Shown here piece by piece: positions 9,847 through 20,200 of a stretch of DNA of 64,000 bases; position 1 is the stretch's first letter, and each line of letters begins with the position of its first letter. This DNA is from a candidate division WOR-1 bacterium RIFOXYB2_FULL_46_45. Lineage in GTDB: Bacteria > Margulisbacteria > WOR-1 > XYC2-FULL-46-14. Location: contig MEUE01000003.1 in NCBI GenBank assembly GCA_001771585.1, positions 248,001-312,000 on the forward strand. Direction: 5' to 3'. The translations under genes were made by a program, and so were the position numbers. The notes below the pieces were generated by a model, which did not search any database, had not been told where the DNA came from, and saw only the letters and a program-made list of their open reading frames with translations.

Positions 9847-10413
9847 ATGGAGATAAAAACTGTCGTGGTCGGTTCAATCCACACCAACTGCTATATCGTC
9901 TCCGAAGAAAATTCGAAAGAGGCGATCATAATCGATCCCGGGGATGAGGCGGAGAAAATCATTGCCGCGGCGGAGGGACTAAAAGTAAAAGCGGTCGTTT
10001 TGACCCACGGGCATTGGGACCATGTTACCGCCGCTCCAATTGTCGCGAAACATTTTAACGCCCCGCTTTGCATCCACAAAAACGACGAAGCGATGATGAC
10101 ATATTCCAATCAAATTAAAGCCGATAGATTGTTAAAAGCCGGCGATAAATTTGACATTGGTCATTTGTCATTTGTCATTTTGCACTCGCCGGGACATTCA
10201 GCCGGCTGTATCTGCTTATACGATGGAAAAAAGACCCTCTTCTCCGGCGATACCCTATTCAGAGGGACCTGGGGCCGAACCGATTTGCCTACCAGTTCCG
10301 AAACCGACATGGAAAAATCATTAAAGAAACTTCTCTCTCTCCCGGCAGATGTGGTCGTCTACCCGGGACATGGGAAGAAGACGACGATTGGGGAAGAGAA
10401 GAATCTGATATAA
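9847..10413 (+). CDS. MBL-fold metallo-hydrolase (glyoxalase II-like)
   Basis: THGHWDHV; HSPGHSAGCICLYDGKKTLFSGDTLF; start revised to ATG 9847 just after TATAAT. Confidence 0.9.
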   Translation: MEIKTVVVGSIHTNCYIVSEENSKEAIIIDPGDEAEKIIAAAEGLKVKAVVLTHGHWDHVTAAPIVAKHFNAPLCIHKNDEAMMTYSNQIKADRLLKAGDKFDIGHLSFVILHSPGHSAGCICLYDGKKTLFSGDTLFRGTWGRTDLPTSSETDMEKSLKKLLSLPADVVVYPGHGKKTTIGEEKNLI

Positions 10414-10484
10414 TGATAAATTAAGGACAGGACAACTTGCGCTGAGCAAAGTCGAAGCGTGTCCTGTCCCAATAAGGAGGATAC

Positions 10485-10562
10485 ATGAGAATCCGTAACC
10501 AGGAAATCAATCGGCGCAGAAGAAGAAAAGCAAAACGGCTGAAAGAAAAATATAAAAAGTAA
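10485..10562 (+). CDS. 25-aa very basic small protein MRIRNQEINRRRRRKAKRLKEKYKK
   Basis: ORF preceded by AAGGAGG 5 nt upstream of ATG; below the ORF-track length cut-off. Confidence 0.55.
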   Translation: MRIRNQEINRRRRRKAKRLKEKYKK

Positions 10563-10596
10563 GGACAGGACAGTGTCCTGTCCCAACAAAAATAAA

Positions 10597-11982
10597 ATGA
10601 AAGTTATCCTTGCCGGCTACAACCTCGATTCCGAGGTAATCGAATCGCTTAAAAGGGGAGAGAAACTTCAGGACAATGTTACTCCGGAGGTTTTGTCCGC
10701 CTCTTATGCCCGCATCTCCCGCGATCCGCGGCCGATTAATGAACTGCGCGAAATCTCCCGTCAGGAAGTCGGCAAAGCGCGCAAATCCAACCAGAATATC
10801 ATCTTTAAGATGGGGCACCACTCGGTTGCCGAGCACGCCGTCTTTAATTTTGACATAATTGATGTCTCCCGCTTCGCGATGGAGGAGATCGAAAAATTCC
10901 GCCTCTGCGCTTATACCGAAAAATCACAGCGCTACCAGAAACTGGAAGATAATTATGTTACGCCGGAAGAGATCAAAGATCCGCTTTTTAAACAAACCAT
11001 TGAACTGCAAAACCTAACTTATCAAAAAATGATCGAAAAGGGAGTTGAGCCCGAAGACGCCCGCTATATCACCGCGCTGGCGACCAAGGGACAGCTCGGA
11101 TTGACCGTTAACGCCCGCAACCTTGAACTGATGTTCCGCCGCTTTGCCTCTTCAAAATATGCCGAAGTGAGGGAGCTTGGACGGGAGATGTATAAGCAGG
11201 TTGAAAAAATTGCCCCCTCGATTATTCTATTTACCAGCCCGAATGCCTTAGACAGAGATACTTATAGGGAAATAGAAGGCATAGGCATGGGAAAGGATAA
11301 GGATAAGGAGAAGAATGAGAGAAAACAGGGAGAAGTAGCGCTGGTCGGCTATACGCCGGATGCGGATGAAATGACCATTGCCGCCCTGCTCCATTCGACC
11401 TCGAATCTACCTTTCAGGGAGTGCAGGGAAATGGCAGGGAAAATGAGGGAAGAGCAGGGAAAAGAACTGATCAAAACAGCGTTAAAGAATATGGAATTCT
11501 ATGATACGACGTTGCGGGAGTTCGAATATGCCGATTTGACATTTGAAATCGTCCTCTCCGCCGCCTGTTTCGGGCAGTTGAAGCGGCACCGGATGGCGAC
11601 TTTGACCTGCCAGGAATATAATCCTAACCTGGGAATCACCATTCCGCCTAAAATAAAAGAAGCGGGAATGGAACTGGCGTTTACCGAAGTTGTTGAGGAG
11701 ACCGAAAAAGCTTATAGGAAACTGAAAAATCCATATGTCTTAACCAACGCGCACCGAAAACGGGTTTTATTTAAATGCAACGCGCGTGAACTGTATCACA
11801 TCTCCCGCCTGCGGGAAGATGCCCACGCGCAATGGGATATTCAGAACATATCAAGAGAGATGACCGAGCTGGCCCGCAAGGCGATGCCGCTAACTATGCT
11901 GACTATTTGCGGGAAGGACCGCTACCCCGAGGTTTACGAGAAAGTTTTCGGACGTCCTCCCAAGATAAAAGCGGAGTTTTAG
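10597..11982 (+). CDS. thyX: ThyX-like protein with two ThyX-like halves
   Basis: FKMGHHSVAEHAVFNFDI...EKSQRYQ in the N half; FGQLKRHRMATLTCQEYNP...NARELYHISRLREDAHAQWDIQ in the C half. Confidence 0.75.
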   Translation: MKVILAGYNLDSEVIESLKRGEKLQDNVTPEVLSASYARISRDPRPINELREISRQEVGKARKSNQNIIFKMGHHSVAEHAVFNFDIIDVSRFAMEEIEKFRLCAYTEKSQRYQKLEDNYVTPEEIKDPLFKQTIELQNLTYQKMIEKGVEPEDARYITALATKGQLGLTVNARNLELMFRRFASSKYAEVRELGREMYKQVEKIAPSIILFTSPNALDRDTYREIEGIGMGKDKDKEKNERKQGEVALVGYTPDADEMTIAALLHSTSNLPFRECREMAGKMREEQGKELIKTALKNMEFYDTTLREFEYADLTFEIVLSAACFGQLKRHRMATLTCQEYNPNLGITIPPKIKEAGMELAFTEVVEETEKAYRKLKNPYVLTNAHRKRVLFKCNARELYHISRLREDAHAQWDIQNISREMTELARKAMPLTMLTICGKDRYPEVYEKVFGRPPKIKAEF

Positions 11983-11983
11983 G

Positions 11984-14278
11984 TTATTTAAGCGATTCAG
12001 ACAATCTTTGCTCGACCGACAAAAGGGCCTCTTTCTGTGTTGTTGTCAAAACTTTTATATCGGACCCGACTTCCGCGGCAATCCCCCTAATCTGCAGTTG
12101 CTGAATCTCTGTTAAGGCTCCGGTTATTAGCCCTTTTTTAATCACGTTAATCTTAAAAATAACAGCCTTTCTGCCGTCATCAAGATCTACGGTAAAATTG
12201 CCCGCAATATTAAACCCCATTGCCCTAAAATCGTGGGTCAGCTTTTCCAATATTCCTCTGCGGTCTTTATTTAAATAAATCGCAATATCGTATGTGTCAT
12301 ACAATGTTTTCCGTCTGTCCGGAGACAGCTTTTCATTTACCCTGTCCAAATCTCTTCTTTCTTTTTGATATAAATCACGAAAAAGATATATCATTCCTTC
12401 TACCACCGTTTTGGCCGCCAGATCCCCCGTCCCTATCTGTGTCAGTACGGCCATTAAATCGACATCCTTGCCGCGCCTTCTCACCCACATTGTAAACAAA
12501 ATTGTATCAACCAATTCCCGAGCCGTTATATAAAACTTTCGGCTCTCCTCATTCAGCGCGGCCATGGCCGCCGCAATAATTTCCCTGTTATCCCTGCTTT
12601 TAAATTCCGCACTTAACGCCTTACGGGCCTTGGGGGTATTCAAATATTGAAACCATTCCAACGGCGGCCTTACGGCTTGGTCGGTTATAATTCTTACTTT
12701 ATCGCCATGATGAATCCTGTGGTTTAAAGGAACGGAAACCCCATCAATCTCTGCTCTTGCCGCCCTCAACATGATCTGCGGATGCACCGCCGCCGCAAAA
12801 TCTAAAATAGTCGAGCCAAAAGGAAGTTGATATTTTTTTTTGCGCTCTTCCGGAACAAGATCATAATCATAGGGAACGCATTCTATTGATGCGGCATAAC
12901 GGCCAACAACTCCGTATGCCTCCGAATCGGAAATACCCGGATCTTCCAACAGTGTTCCCAATATTCCCCCAAGGAATCGGCCATGTTCCCTATACCATCC
13001 CGTCGGATTATCCCTGGCATCAACTATGATTCCCAGGTTTTTCCTGCGCATCATTTCCTCGTCTTGAATATGGATAAGAATTTTTCCCAAGGAAGCATTG
13101 ACATAGGTATGTAAAAAAGTGTGGCCATTCGGGCAGGGAACGGCAATATGGTCGACAAAAGTTTGGGGAACAGGAGAAAAAACCTTGTGCACTCGGCCCA
13201 AAAGAGAATAGCAAGAATCCGTGCTCTTTTTGCATATGACATTAACACGCCAGATATCTTCTGGTTTTAATTTTTCTATATCTTCGGCAACATAAGTTTC
13301 AAGATAAAAATCCATATTCATATTATCAACCCCAACGCTTTTCTCTCTTCTTATCTTCAAACGCTCAACAAGCTCCAACAACCCCCTCTGTTCATAGGCA
13401 ACATCAACCTCTTCGCCGCAAGAGGAAAGAGCCTCTCTTAATCTTTGGACTACCTCTCTTTTAAGTTTGACTTCACTTATTTGCGCCAATTGATCTCTCT
13501 TGTCTCTAATTTGACTATATATAGAAGGATTACAATATTGAAAAGAAAGATCCTCAAATTCCCTTTTTAACTTCCAAACCCCCAGGGCATCCGCAAGGGG
13601 ACGATAATACCAAAGCGTTTCTTCCGCTTTTGGCCTTTGTTTGCGAGGGGAAACATTTGACAGTGTTCTCATATTATGTAAGCGGTCGGCAAATTTGATA
13701 AGTATAACCCGGATATCCTTAAAACCGAGCCTTGATATTTTTCCCCATTTTTTAAGATTGGAGGGCTTCATACCGCTAAAGCCCGGCTCTTTTCCAAATT
13801 CTGTAACCCCGTCAACCAAAAAAGCCACCTCCTTCCCAAAACATTGTTCCATTGTATCCGAACCAATTTTTACGTCTTCTTCTACGTCATGAAGCAACGC
13901 AACCCTTAAAACCGCCGGATCAAAAAGCATCCACTCCTCGGTTATAATTCTAAGCACTCCAAAAGGATGGTCAATATAAGGGGTTTTTTGATCCGCGCGC
14001 AGAACTCCCAAATGTCCTTGCCATGCAAAGCCAAAAGCATTTAAAGTATCGGCATCCGCTGAAATTCCGGATAAATATTTTAAATATCTGAATCTATCCA
14101 CTCCCGGAATTAACACAAAAGGACTAATTGTTCCACTTGATCCTTCAAGACAAATAAAAGGATTTTGGGTAGAGGATAAACCGGGAAGAACCTTTCCGGC
14201 AGAAGCAAGATTGGCATTATGTCGTCTTGCCCATAAATTCCAATCTTTTGCCCTTACCAATGCGGCTGAACTTCCCAT
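11984..14278 (-). CDS. RelA/SpoT-homolog: HD hydrolase + degenerate synthetase + TGS
   Basis: YIDHPFGVL...ALLHDVEED...FADRLHNMRTL; SYSLLGRVHKVFSPVPQTFVDHIAVPCPNGHTFLHT; TGS FGSTILDFAAAVHPQI. Confidence 0.85.
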   Translation of the reverse strand: MGSSAALVRAKDWNLWARRHNANLASAGKVLPGLSSTQNPFICLEGSSGTISPFVLIPGVDRFRYLKYLSGISADADTLNAFGFAWQGHLGVLRADQKTPYIDHPFGVLRIITEEWMLFDPAVLRVALLHDVEEDVKIGSDTMEQCFGKEVAFLVDGVTEFGKEPGFSGMKPSNLKKWGKISRLGFKDIRVILIKFADRLHNMRTLSNVSPRKQRPKAEETLWYYRPLADALGVWKLKREFEDLSFQYCNPSIYSQIRDKRDQLAQISEVKLKREVVQRLREALSSCGEEVDVAYEQRGLLELVERLKIRREKSVGVDNMNMDFYLETYVAEDIEKLKPEDIWRVNVICKKSTDSCYSLLGRVHKVFSPVPQTFVDHIAVPCPNGHTFLHTYVNASLGKILIHIQDEEMMRRKNLGIIVDARDNPTGWYREHGRFLGGILGTLLEDPGISDSEAYGVVGRYAASIECVPYDYDLVPEERKKKYQLPFGSTILDFAAAVHPQIMLRAARAEIDGVSVPLNHRIHHGDKVRIITDQAVRPPLEWFQYLNTPKARKALSAEFKSRDNREIIAAAMAALNEESRKFYITARELVDTILFTMWVRRRGKDVDLMAVLTQIGTGDLAAKTVVEGMIYLFRDLYQKERRDLDRVNEKLSPDRRKTLYDTYDIAIYLNKDRRGILEKLTHDFRAMGFNIAGNFTVDLDDGRKAVIFKINVIKKGLITGALTEIQQLQIRGIAAEVGSDIKVLTTTQKEALLSVEQRLSESLK

Positions 14279-14379
14279 GTATCTTTTTCGCCTCTTTTAT
14301 TGAAAAATTTCACCCAATTTGCTATAATGATTATAGCATCGGAGCGCAAGTTTTAACCCCCAAAACACGATAAATACAT

Positions 14380-14919
14380 ATGAAGCAAACATTATTGGTT
14401 ACCTTGATTATAGCGGTTATCGCGCTGGCAAGCCAATTTGGCTTGGGCATAGCCGTCCCCGATCTGCCGGACGGCACCATCATCTCAACCGACAGCGACG
14501 TGGTCAGCTTTGTCGAAAAACATAAGGATAAAGAGTGCCTGGTTGTGGATAAGGACAAGCATCTTTTGTACTATGTCAGAAACGGCCGGCTGGTTAAAAA
14601 TTTTCCGGTCCCCATCGCAATCGGGATGGGCGGTTTTTATAAAACCCCCTCCGGCGAATTTAAGATCGACGGGAAGAACCCGAACAGCCGCTTTACCAAG
14701 TTCTTGAAATTAAACATCCCGTACAGCATTGCTCCTTACGGCATCCATGCCGGACCGACCTATCTGGCCAAAAAATACGAGAAGCTCGAACTGCAATATC
14801 CCGGAGAAAGATTTGTGACAAAGAAAGACGATACCCGCGGCTGTGTGGCGGTTGAAACCTCGGTTATGAGATACCTTTTTGAACGGATCGAAGAAGAGAC
14901 CCCGGTTTTGATCCTGTAA
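14380..14919 (+). CDS. L,D-transpeptidase (YkuD fold)
   Basis: PYGIHAGP...TRGCVAVE catalytic His/Cys motif; N-terminal TM. Confidence 0.9.
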   Translation: MKQTLLVTLIIAVIALASQFGLGIAVPDLPDGTIISTDSDVVSFVEKHKDKECLVVDKDKHLLYYVRNGRLVKNFPVPIAIGMGGFYKTPSGEFKIDGKNPNSRFTKFLKLNIPYSIAPYGIHAGPTYLAKKYEKLELQYPGERFVTKKDDTRGCVAVETSVMRYLFERIEEETPVLIL

Positions 14920-15057
14920 TTACTTACAGCAATTGTCTTTCTTTTCCGCCATGGCAACACCCTTGTTGACAACCCACATGGCGAAAAGGAAGCCCATGAT
15001 CGCGATCAATAAGACCGTGCCGCAGATAATCAGCGTCATTTGGATTGCGATTGTCAT
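14920..15057 (-). CDS. 45-aa small membrane protein MTIAIQMTLIICGTVLLIAIMGFLFAMWVVNKGVAMAEKKDNCCK
   Basis: Uninterrupted ORF filling the gap between ldt and rlmN; one TM; below ORF-track cut-off. Confidence 0.5.
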   Translation of the reverse strand: MTIAIQMTLIICGTVLLIAIMGFLFAMWVVNKGVAMAEKKDNCCK

Positions 15058-15091
15058 AATGCCCTAGATTATAGCATGTTATAATGAATAT

Positions 15092-16114
15092 ATGAACATC
15101 AACTCGCTCCTCCCCCATGAAATAGCGGAGGGCTTCCGCGGCAAGCAGGTCTTCTCCTGGCTGCACAAACAGCTGGTAACCGATTTTGCCCTGATGACCA
15201 ATCTTCCGAAAGCGGACCGTGAAAAATTGTCCGAAAACTTTACGATCCTTGTTCCAAAAATCGTTAAAATACAAAAATCGTTTGACGGGACAAAAAAATA
15301 TCTGCTGAATTTTGGGGAGGACAAGATCGAAACCGTCCTCATACAGGACAAAAGCGGCCGGAAGACCATCTGCGCCTCGACCCAAATCGGCTGTCCGCTG
15401 ACCTGCCGGATCTGCGCGACCGGAAAAATGGGCTTCAAGCGCAACCTGACCGCGGATGAAATTATCGCCCAAATCGAGCTGGTCTACCGCGAAAACGACG
15501 GAGTTGAAAACGTGGTCTTCATGGGGATGGGAGAGCCGCTGCTTAATTTGGAAAATGTTTTAAAAACCATCGAGGTCATCAACCATGAGAAGGGCCTTAA
15601 TATCGGGGCGAGAAAAATCACCGTCTCGACCGCCGGGATCCCGCATAAAATTATAGAACTCGGCAGTTACAAGAAACAGATCCGCCTGGCCGTCTCCCTC
15701 AATTCCCCCTTTGACGAAAAACGCTCGGCAATCATGCCGATCAATAAAAAATATCCCCTCCCGCTCCTCTTCTCCGCCATAAAAAAATATATCGATCTCT
15801 CCGGCCGCCGGGTCACCTTTGAATATGTTTTGATCCGTGATTTTAACGACCGGGAAAGGGACGTTGAAGCGCTTTGGAAACTCTGCAAGGATTTAAACGT
15901 CAATATCAACCTTATCCCGCTCAACCCAACCGGAAAATCCAAATATGCCCCCTCCAGCCAAAAGATTTCGGAATGGTTCGCAAACCAGCTGAAACAAAAC
16001 GGGATCAACGCGGTTGTGAGAAGAAGCAAGGGGATGGATATTTTGGGAGCGTGCGGACAGCTGGCGGCTAAAGGCTCCGGTCAACCTCCCGTGCCACCTC
16101 AAAGCCGTCATTAA
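15092..16114 (+). CDS. rlmN: 23S rRNA (adenine2503-C2)-methyltransferase RlmN
   Basis: STQIGCPLTCRICATGKMGFKRNLTADEIIAQI; NVVFMGMGEPLLN. Confidence 0.97.
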   Translation: MNINSLLPHEIAEGFRGKQVFSWLHKQLVTDFALMTNLPKADREKLSENFTILVPKIVKIQKSFDGTKKYLLNFGEDKIETVLIQDKSGRKTICASTQIGCPLTCRICATGKMGFKRNLTADEIIAQIELVYRENDGVENVVFMGMGEPLLNLENVLKTIEVINHEKGLNIGARKITVSTAGIPHKIIELGSYKKQIRLAVSLNSPFDEKRSAIMPINKKYPLPLLFSAIKKYIDLSGRRVTFEYVLIRDFNDRERDVEALWKLCKDLNVNINLIPLNPTGKSKYAPSSQKISEWFANQLKQNGINAVVRRSKGMDILGACGQLAAKGSGQPPVPPQSRH

Positions 16115-17264
16115 TCGCCCGAACGATCAGGGAAGGTCCGGTCTTCATGTCTCCCGCACAAAACTTTTCTTTCGGCTCTTCTTTTAAAAAACCGAGGGCC
16201 AAAATGACCAGGTCGGCCTCAATTTCAAATTCCTCTCCGGTTTCCCTGTTTTTGCAACGGATGGATCGTACGGACAGATCGCGATCTGTCCCTACAAACC
16301 TCTTTGTTTCAATTGACCATTTCCGTTCGCATCCCTCTTCATGCGAAGAGGAGGTCTTGACAATCGGCGGGCAAGGCAATAATTCGATCTGGACAACGCA
16401 TCTGGCTCCCTGACGATTGGCGGTCCCGACACAATCGGCACCGGTATCGCCGCCGCCGATCACAACCACCTTTTTGCCCTTTGCGTTCCCATTGCCGGTT
16501 AAAAAATCCATCGCAAAATAGATGCCCTCCAATTCACGGCCGGGAATTTTTAAATCCCTTGGCGTTAGCGCGCCGCAGGCCCAGATGACCGCGTCAAATC
16601 CGTCCGGATTTTTTTTGATATTTTTTTCGGTTTTAAAGACGATTCCTTCCTGTTCCCAAATTTTTATTCGGCGATCTAAAATATGTTTTTCCAATTTAAA
16701 TTCCGGGATCCCGTAACGCATGATCCCGCCGATCTTATCGTCTTTTTCAAAAACCGTAACCAAGTGCCCCTTTCGATTTAAATGGACCGCCGCCGACAAT
16801 CCGGCCGGACCGGAGCCGATCACCGCCACTTTTTTTCCGGTACGTTTCTTGGGGGGACGCGGCACAACCCAGCCCTTTTTGAAAGCGTGTTCAATAATCG
16901 CCAGCTCATTGTCTTTTATTGTTACCGGATCATCGTTAATCCCCAAAACGCAGGCGGCTTCGCAAAGGGCCGGGCAGACCCGGCCGGTCACTTCGGGGAG
17001 GATATTGGTCGCTTCCAAAAGCTCAAAGGCCTTTTTCCACTGGCGGTTATAAACCAGGTCGTTCCACTCCGGAATATAGTTGCCGATCGGACAGCCAAAG
17101 TTACAGAACGGGGTCCCGCAATCCATGCAGCGGCTCGACTGCTCTTCGGAATCGCGGTCGGAGCGCAGGGTAAAAACCTCATTGTAATCTTTCACCCGTT
17201 CGCAAACCGGACGATAGCCGCAAGTTTTCCTTTTTACTTTTAAAAATCCTTTTGGATTACCCAT
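16068..17264 (-). CDS. gltD: glutamate synthase small subunit
   Basis: [64 protein letters not shown]. Confidence 0.95.
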   Translation of the reverse strand: MGNPKGFLKVKRKTCGYRPVCERVKDYNEVFTLRSDRDSEEQSSRCMDCGTPFCNFGCPIGNYIPEWNDLVYNRQWKKAFELLEATNILPEVTGRVCPALCEAACVLGINDDPVTIKDNELAIIEHAFKKGWVVPRPPKKRTGKKVAVIGSGPAGLSAAVHLNRKGHLVTVFEKDDKIGGIMRYGIPEFKLEKHILDRRIKIWEQEGIVFKTEKNIKKNPDGFDAVIWACGALTPRDLKIPGRELEGIYFAMDFLTGNGNAKGKKVVVIGGGDTGADCVGTANRQGARCVVQIELLPCPPIVKTSSSHEEGCERKWSIETKRFVGTDRDLSVRSIRCKNRETGEEFEIEADLVILALGFLKEEPKEKFCAGDMKTGPSLIVRAINDGFEVAREVDRSL

Positions 17265-20200
17265 CTCCCACCTCTAGCAATTCAATCTCTTCTTCGGTCA
17301 ATACGCGTTTATATTCGATCGGCATCACTTTCACAAAACGTTTGATCTCGGCTTTAAAATCGTCTAAAACGGCCTTAGCAATCGGACTGCGGGTATATTT
17401 AAAATGGTTTTCCAATAGCCGCTTAACCGTTTTCTGGTCACCCAAACTTAATTCTTCAAGCTCAACCATCGCCTGATTACATTTTGGTTCAAACTCGCCA
17501 AGTTTGTCATAGACATAGGCGATCCCCCCCGACATCCCCGCCGCGAAATTCCTTCCGGTCGGCCCAAGAATAACCACTCTCCCTCCGGTCATATATTCGC
17601 AGCCGTGGTCGCCCACCCCCTCCACCACCGCGTTGACCCCGGAATTACGAACGCAAAAACGTTCTCCTGCCATTCCGCGAATGTAGGCCTCGCCACGGAT
17701 CGCCCCGTAAAAAGAGGTGTTGCCGATAACAATATTTTTTAGCGGCGAATGGATGATCAGCTTCCCGCCAAACATCCCTTTGCCGACATAGTCGTTGGCT
17801 AAACCATCCAGTTCAAAAGTTATCCCGGGAGCAAGCCAGGCGCCAAAACTCTGTCCGGCACAGCCGGTAAATTTGAACCGGAGCGAATCTTCCGGCAGGC
17901 CTTTCTCTCCGTGTTTTTTACAAATCTCGCCGGACAACATCGCGCCGACGCTCCGGTCGCTGTTTTTTATTTTATATTCCCCGCTCCCCTTTTTGATCAG
18001 CTCGCGGTCAAGAATTTTTTCGATTCCGTGCTCCTGTTTTTGCGTGCAATGGGATTCCCCTTTCGGACGATATAAAATTTTCGAATAATCCAGCCCTTTT
18101 GCTTTCCAAGGAAGAAGTTTTTCGTCAACTTCCAGAAGATCGGTCCGGCCGACCAATTCATCTATCGTCCTTATCCCAAGCAACGCCATCGTCTCCCGCA
18201 AATCGCGGGCCAGGAAATTAAAGTAATTGATAATATATTCCGGCTTGCCGCGGAACCGCTCCGCCAAAACAGGGTCCTGGGTGGCAACACCGACCGAACA
18301 GTTATTTAAATGGCAATGACGGAGCATGACACAGCCGGAAATAATCAGCATCGTGGTCGCAAAACCGAATTCTTCTGCGCCGAGCATCGCCGCGATCGCG
18401 ACATCCCGTCCGGTCCTGATCTGCCCGTCGGTTTGCAGGCGGACCCGGCTGCGCAAATTATTTAGGACCAGGGTTTGATGCGTTTCGGCTAAACCGAGTT
18501 CCCAGGGAAGCCCGGCGTGGCGGATCGAGCTGATCGGAGAAGCACCGGTCCCCCCCTCTCCGCCGGAGATCAAGATCATATCGGCATGCCCCTTGGCAAC
18601 TCCGGCCGCGACCGTCCCCACCCCGATTTCGGAAACCAGTTTCACCGAGATACGGGCGGAAGGATTCACATTCTTTAAGTCAAAAATTAATTGCGCCAGA
18701 TCTTCGATCGAATAAATATCGTGATGCGGCGGAGGAGAAATTAGAGTTACCCCTTTCGTCGTGTAACGGGTCTTGGCTATAAGGGCAGAAACTTTATGTC
18801 CGGGAAGCTGGCCCCCTTCTCCCGGCTTGGCCCCCTGCGCGATTTTTATCTGCAGCTCATCGGCATTGACCAGATAATTGGTTGTTACCCCAAAACGGCC
18901 GGAAGCAACTTGTTTGATCGCGCTGCGGCGGTTGTCTTTGAAGCGGGCCGGATCCTCTCCCCCCTCCCCGGTATTTGATTTTCCGCCGATCGCGTTCATA
19001 GCGATCGCGATCGTCTCATGGGCGGGACCCGAGATTGAACCGAAGCTCATCGCTCCGGTGGCGAAACGTTTCATTATGCTTTCAACCGGTTCCACTTCTT
19101 TAATCGGGATAGCTTTAGCGGCTTTAAATTTAAAGCTGCTGCGCAAGCTGGTCGGCTGTTTTGATTGGTCGTCGATCAAGCCGGCAAATTCTTTATACCT
19201 GCCGTAATCATTGTTCCTGGCCGCGTCCTGGATAGCGGAAATTGATTCCGGGTTCCAAAGATGAAATTCGCCGTCTTTGCGCCATTGGTAAATCCCGCCG
19301 GTATCAAGGAGATCGGATCCGTTTTCGGCAAAAGCCGCTTGATGCCTTAGCTGTGTCTCCTTTTCAATGATCTCAAAGCCGGCGCCGCCGATTCTTGACG
19401 GCGTCCCTTCAAAACATTTTTTAATAACTTCGTCCGACAAACCGAGCGCTTCAAAAATCTGCGCTCCCCGGTAACTGTTTAAAGTCGAAATCCCCATCTT
19501 TGAAAGGATCTTTTTGAGCCCCTTGTTGACCGCCTTGCGGTAATTGTTGACCGCGGTCGTTTCGTCAAGAAATAAGCTCCCCTCATCGACCAGCAGGCCG
19601 ACCGCCTCATAGGCCAAATAGGGATTGACCAGGTCGGCCCCGTAACCGAAGAGGAGGGCAAAATGATGGACCTCCCTCGGCTCTCCGCTTTCTATAATAA
19701 TCCCGACTTTGGTCCGCAGCGCTTTGCGGACCAGATGCTGGTGGACCGCGCCGACCGCCAGCAGTGCCGGAATGGCAGAGTGTTTCTTGTCCACTCCGCG
19801 GTCGCTCAAGATAAGAAAGGTGGATCCATCGTTAATGGCGGCTTCGGCTTCGGAACAGATCGCGTCCAACGATTTTGGCGACACGATTGATATGGTTTTC
19901 GTCTTAAAACCGTTTTTTTGGATCGAACGGATCCGCTCCAGTTCTTCGTTCAATAAAATCGGCTCATGGACCCGCAATTTACGGCAATGTTCGGGTGATT
20001 CGGACAAAATATCCCTTTGCGGACCGACATAACTTTCCAGACTCATCACTACCTCTTCGCGGATCGGGTCGATCGGCGGATTGGTGACCTGCGCGAACAG
20101 TTGCTTGAAATAGTTGTAAAGGAGCTGCGGCCTTTGCGACAAGACCGCGTGCGGCGTGTCGTTCCCCATCGATCCGACCGGCTCCTGTCCCTTTTCCGCC

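Noticed and set aside
16068-16114. 47-bp convergent overlap of rlmN and gltD 3' ends (and 20 bp for Maf-RlmD/leuS)
   Set aside because: Real but common in compact bacterial genomes; not interesting by itself.
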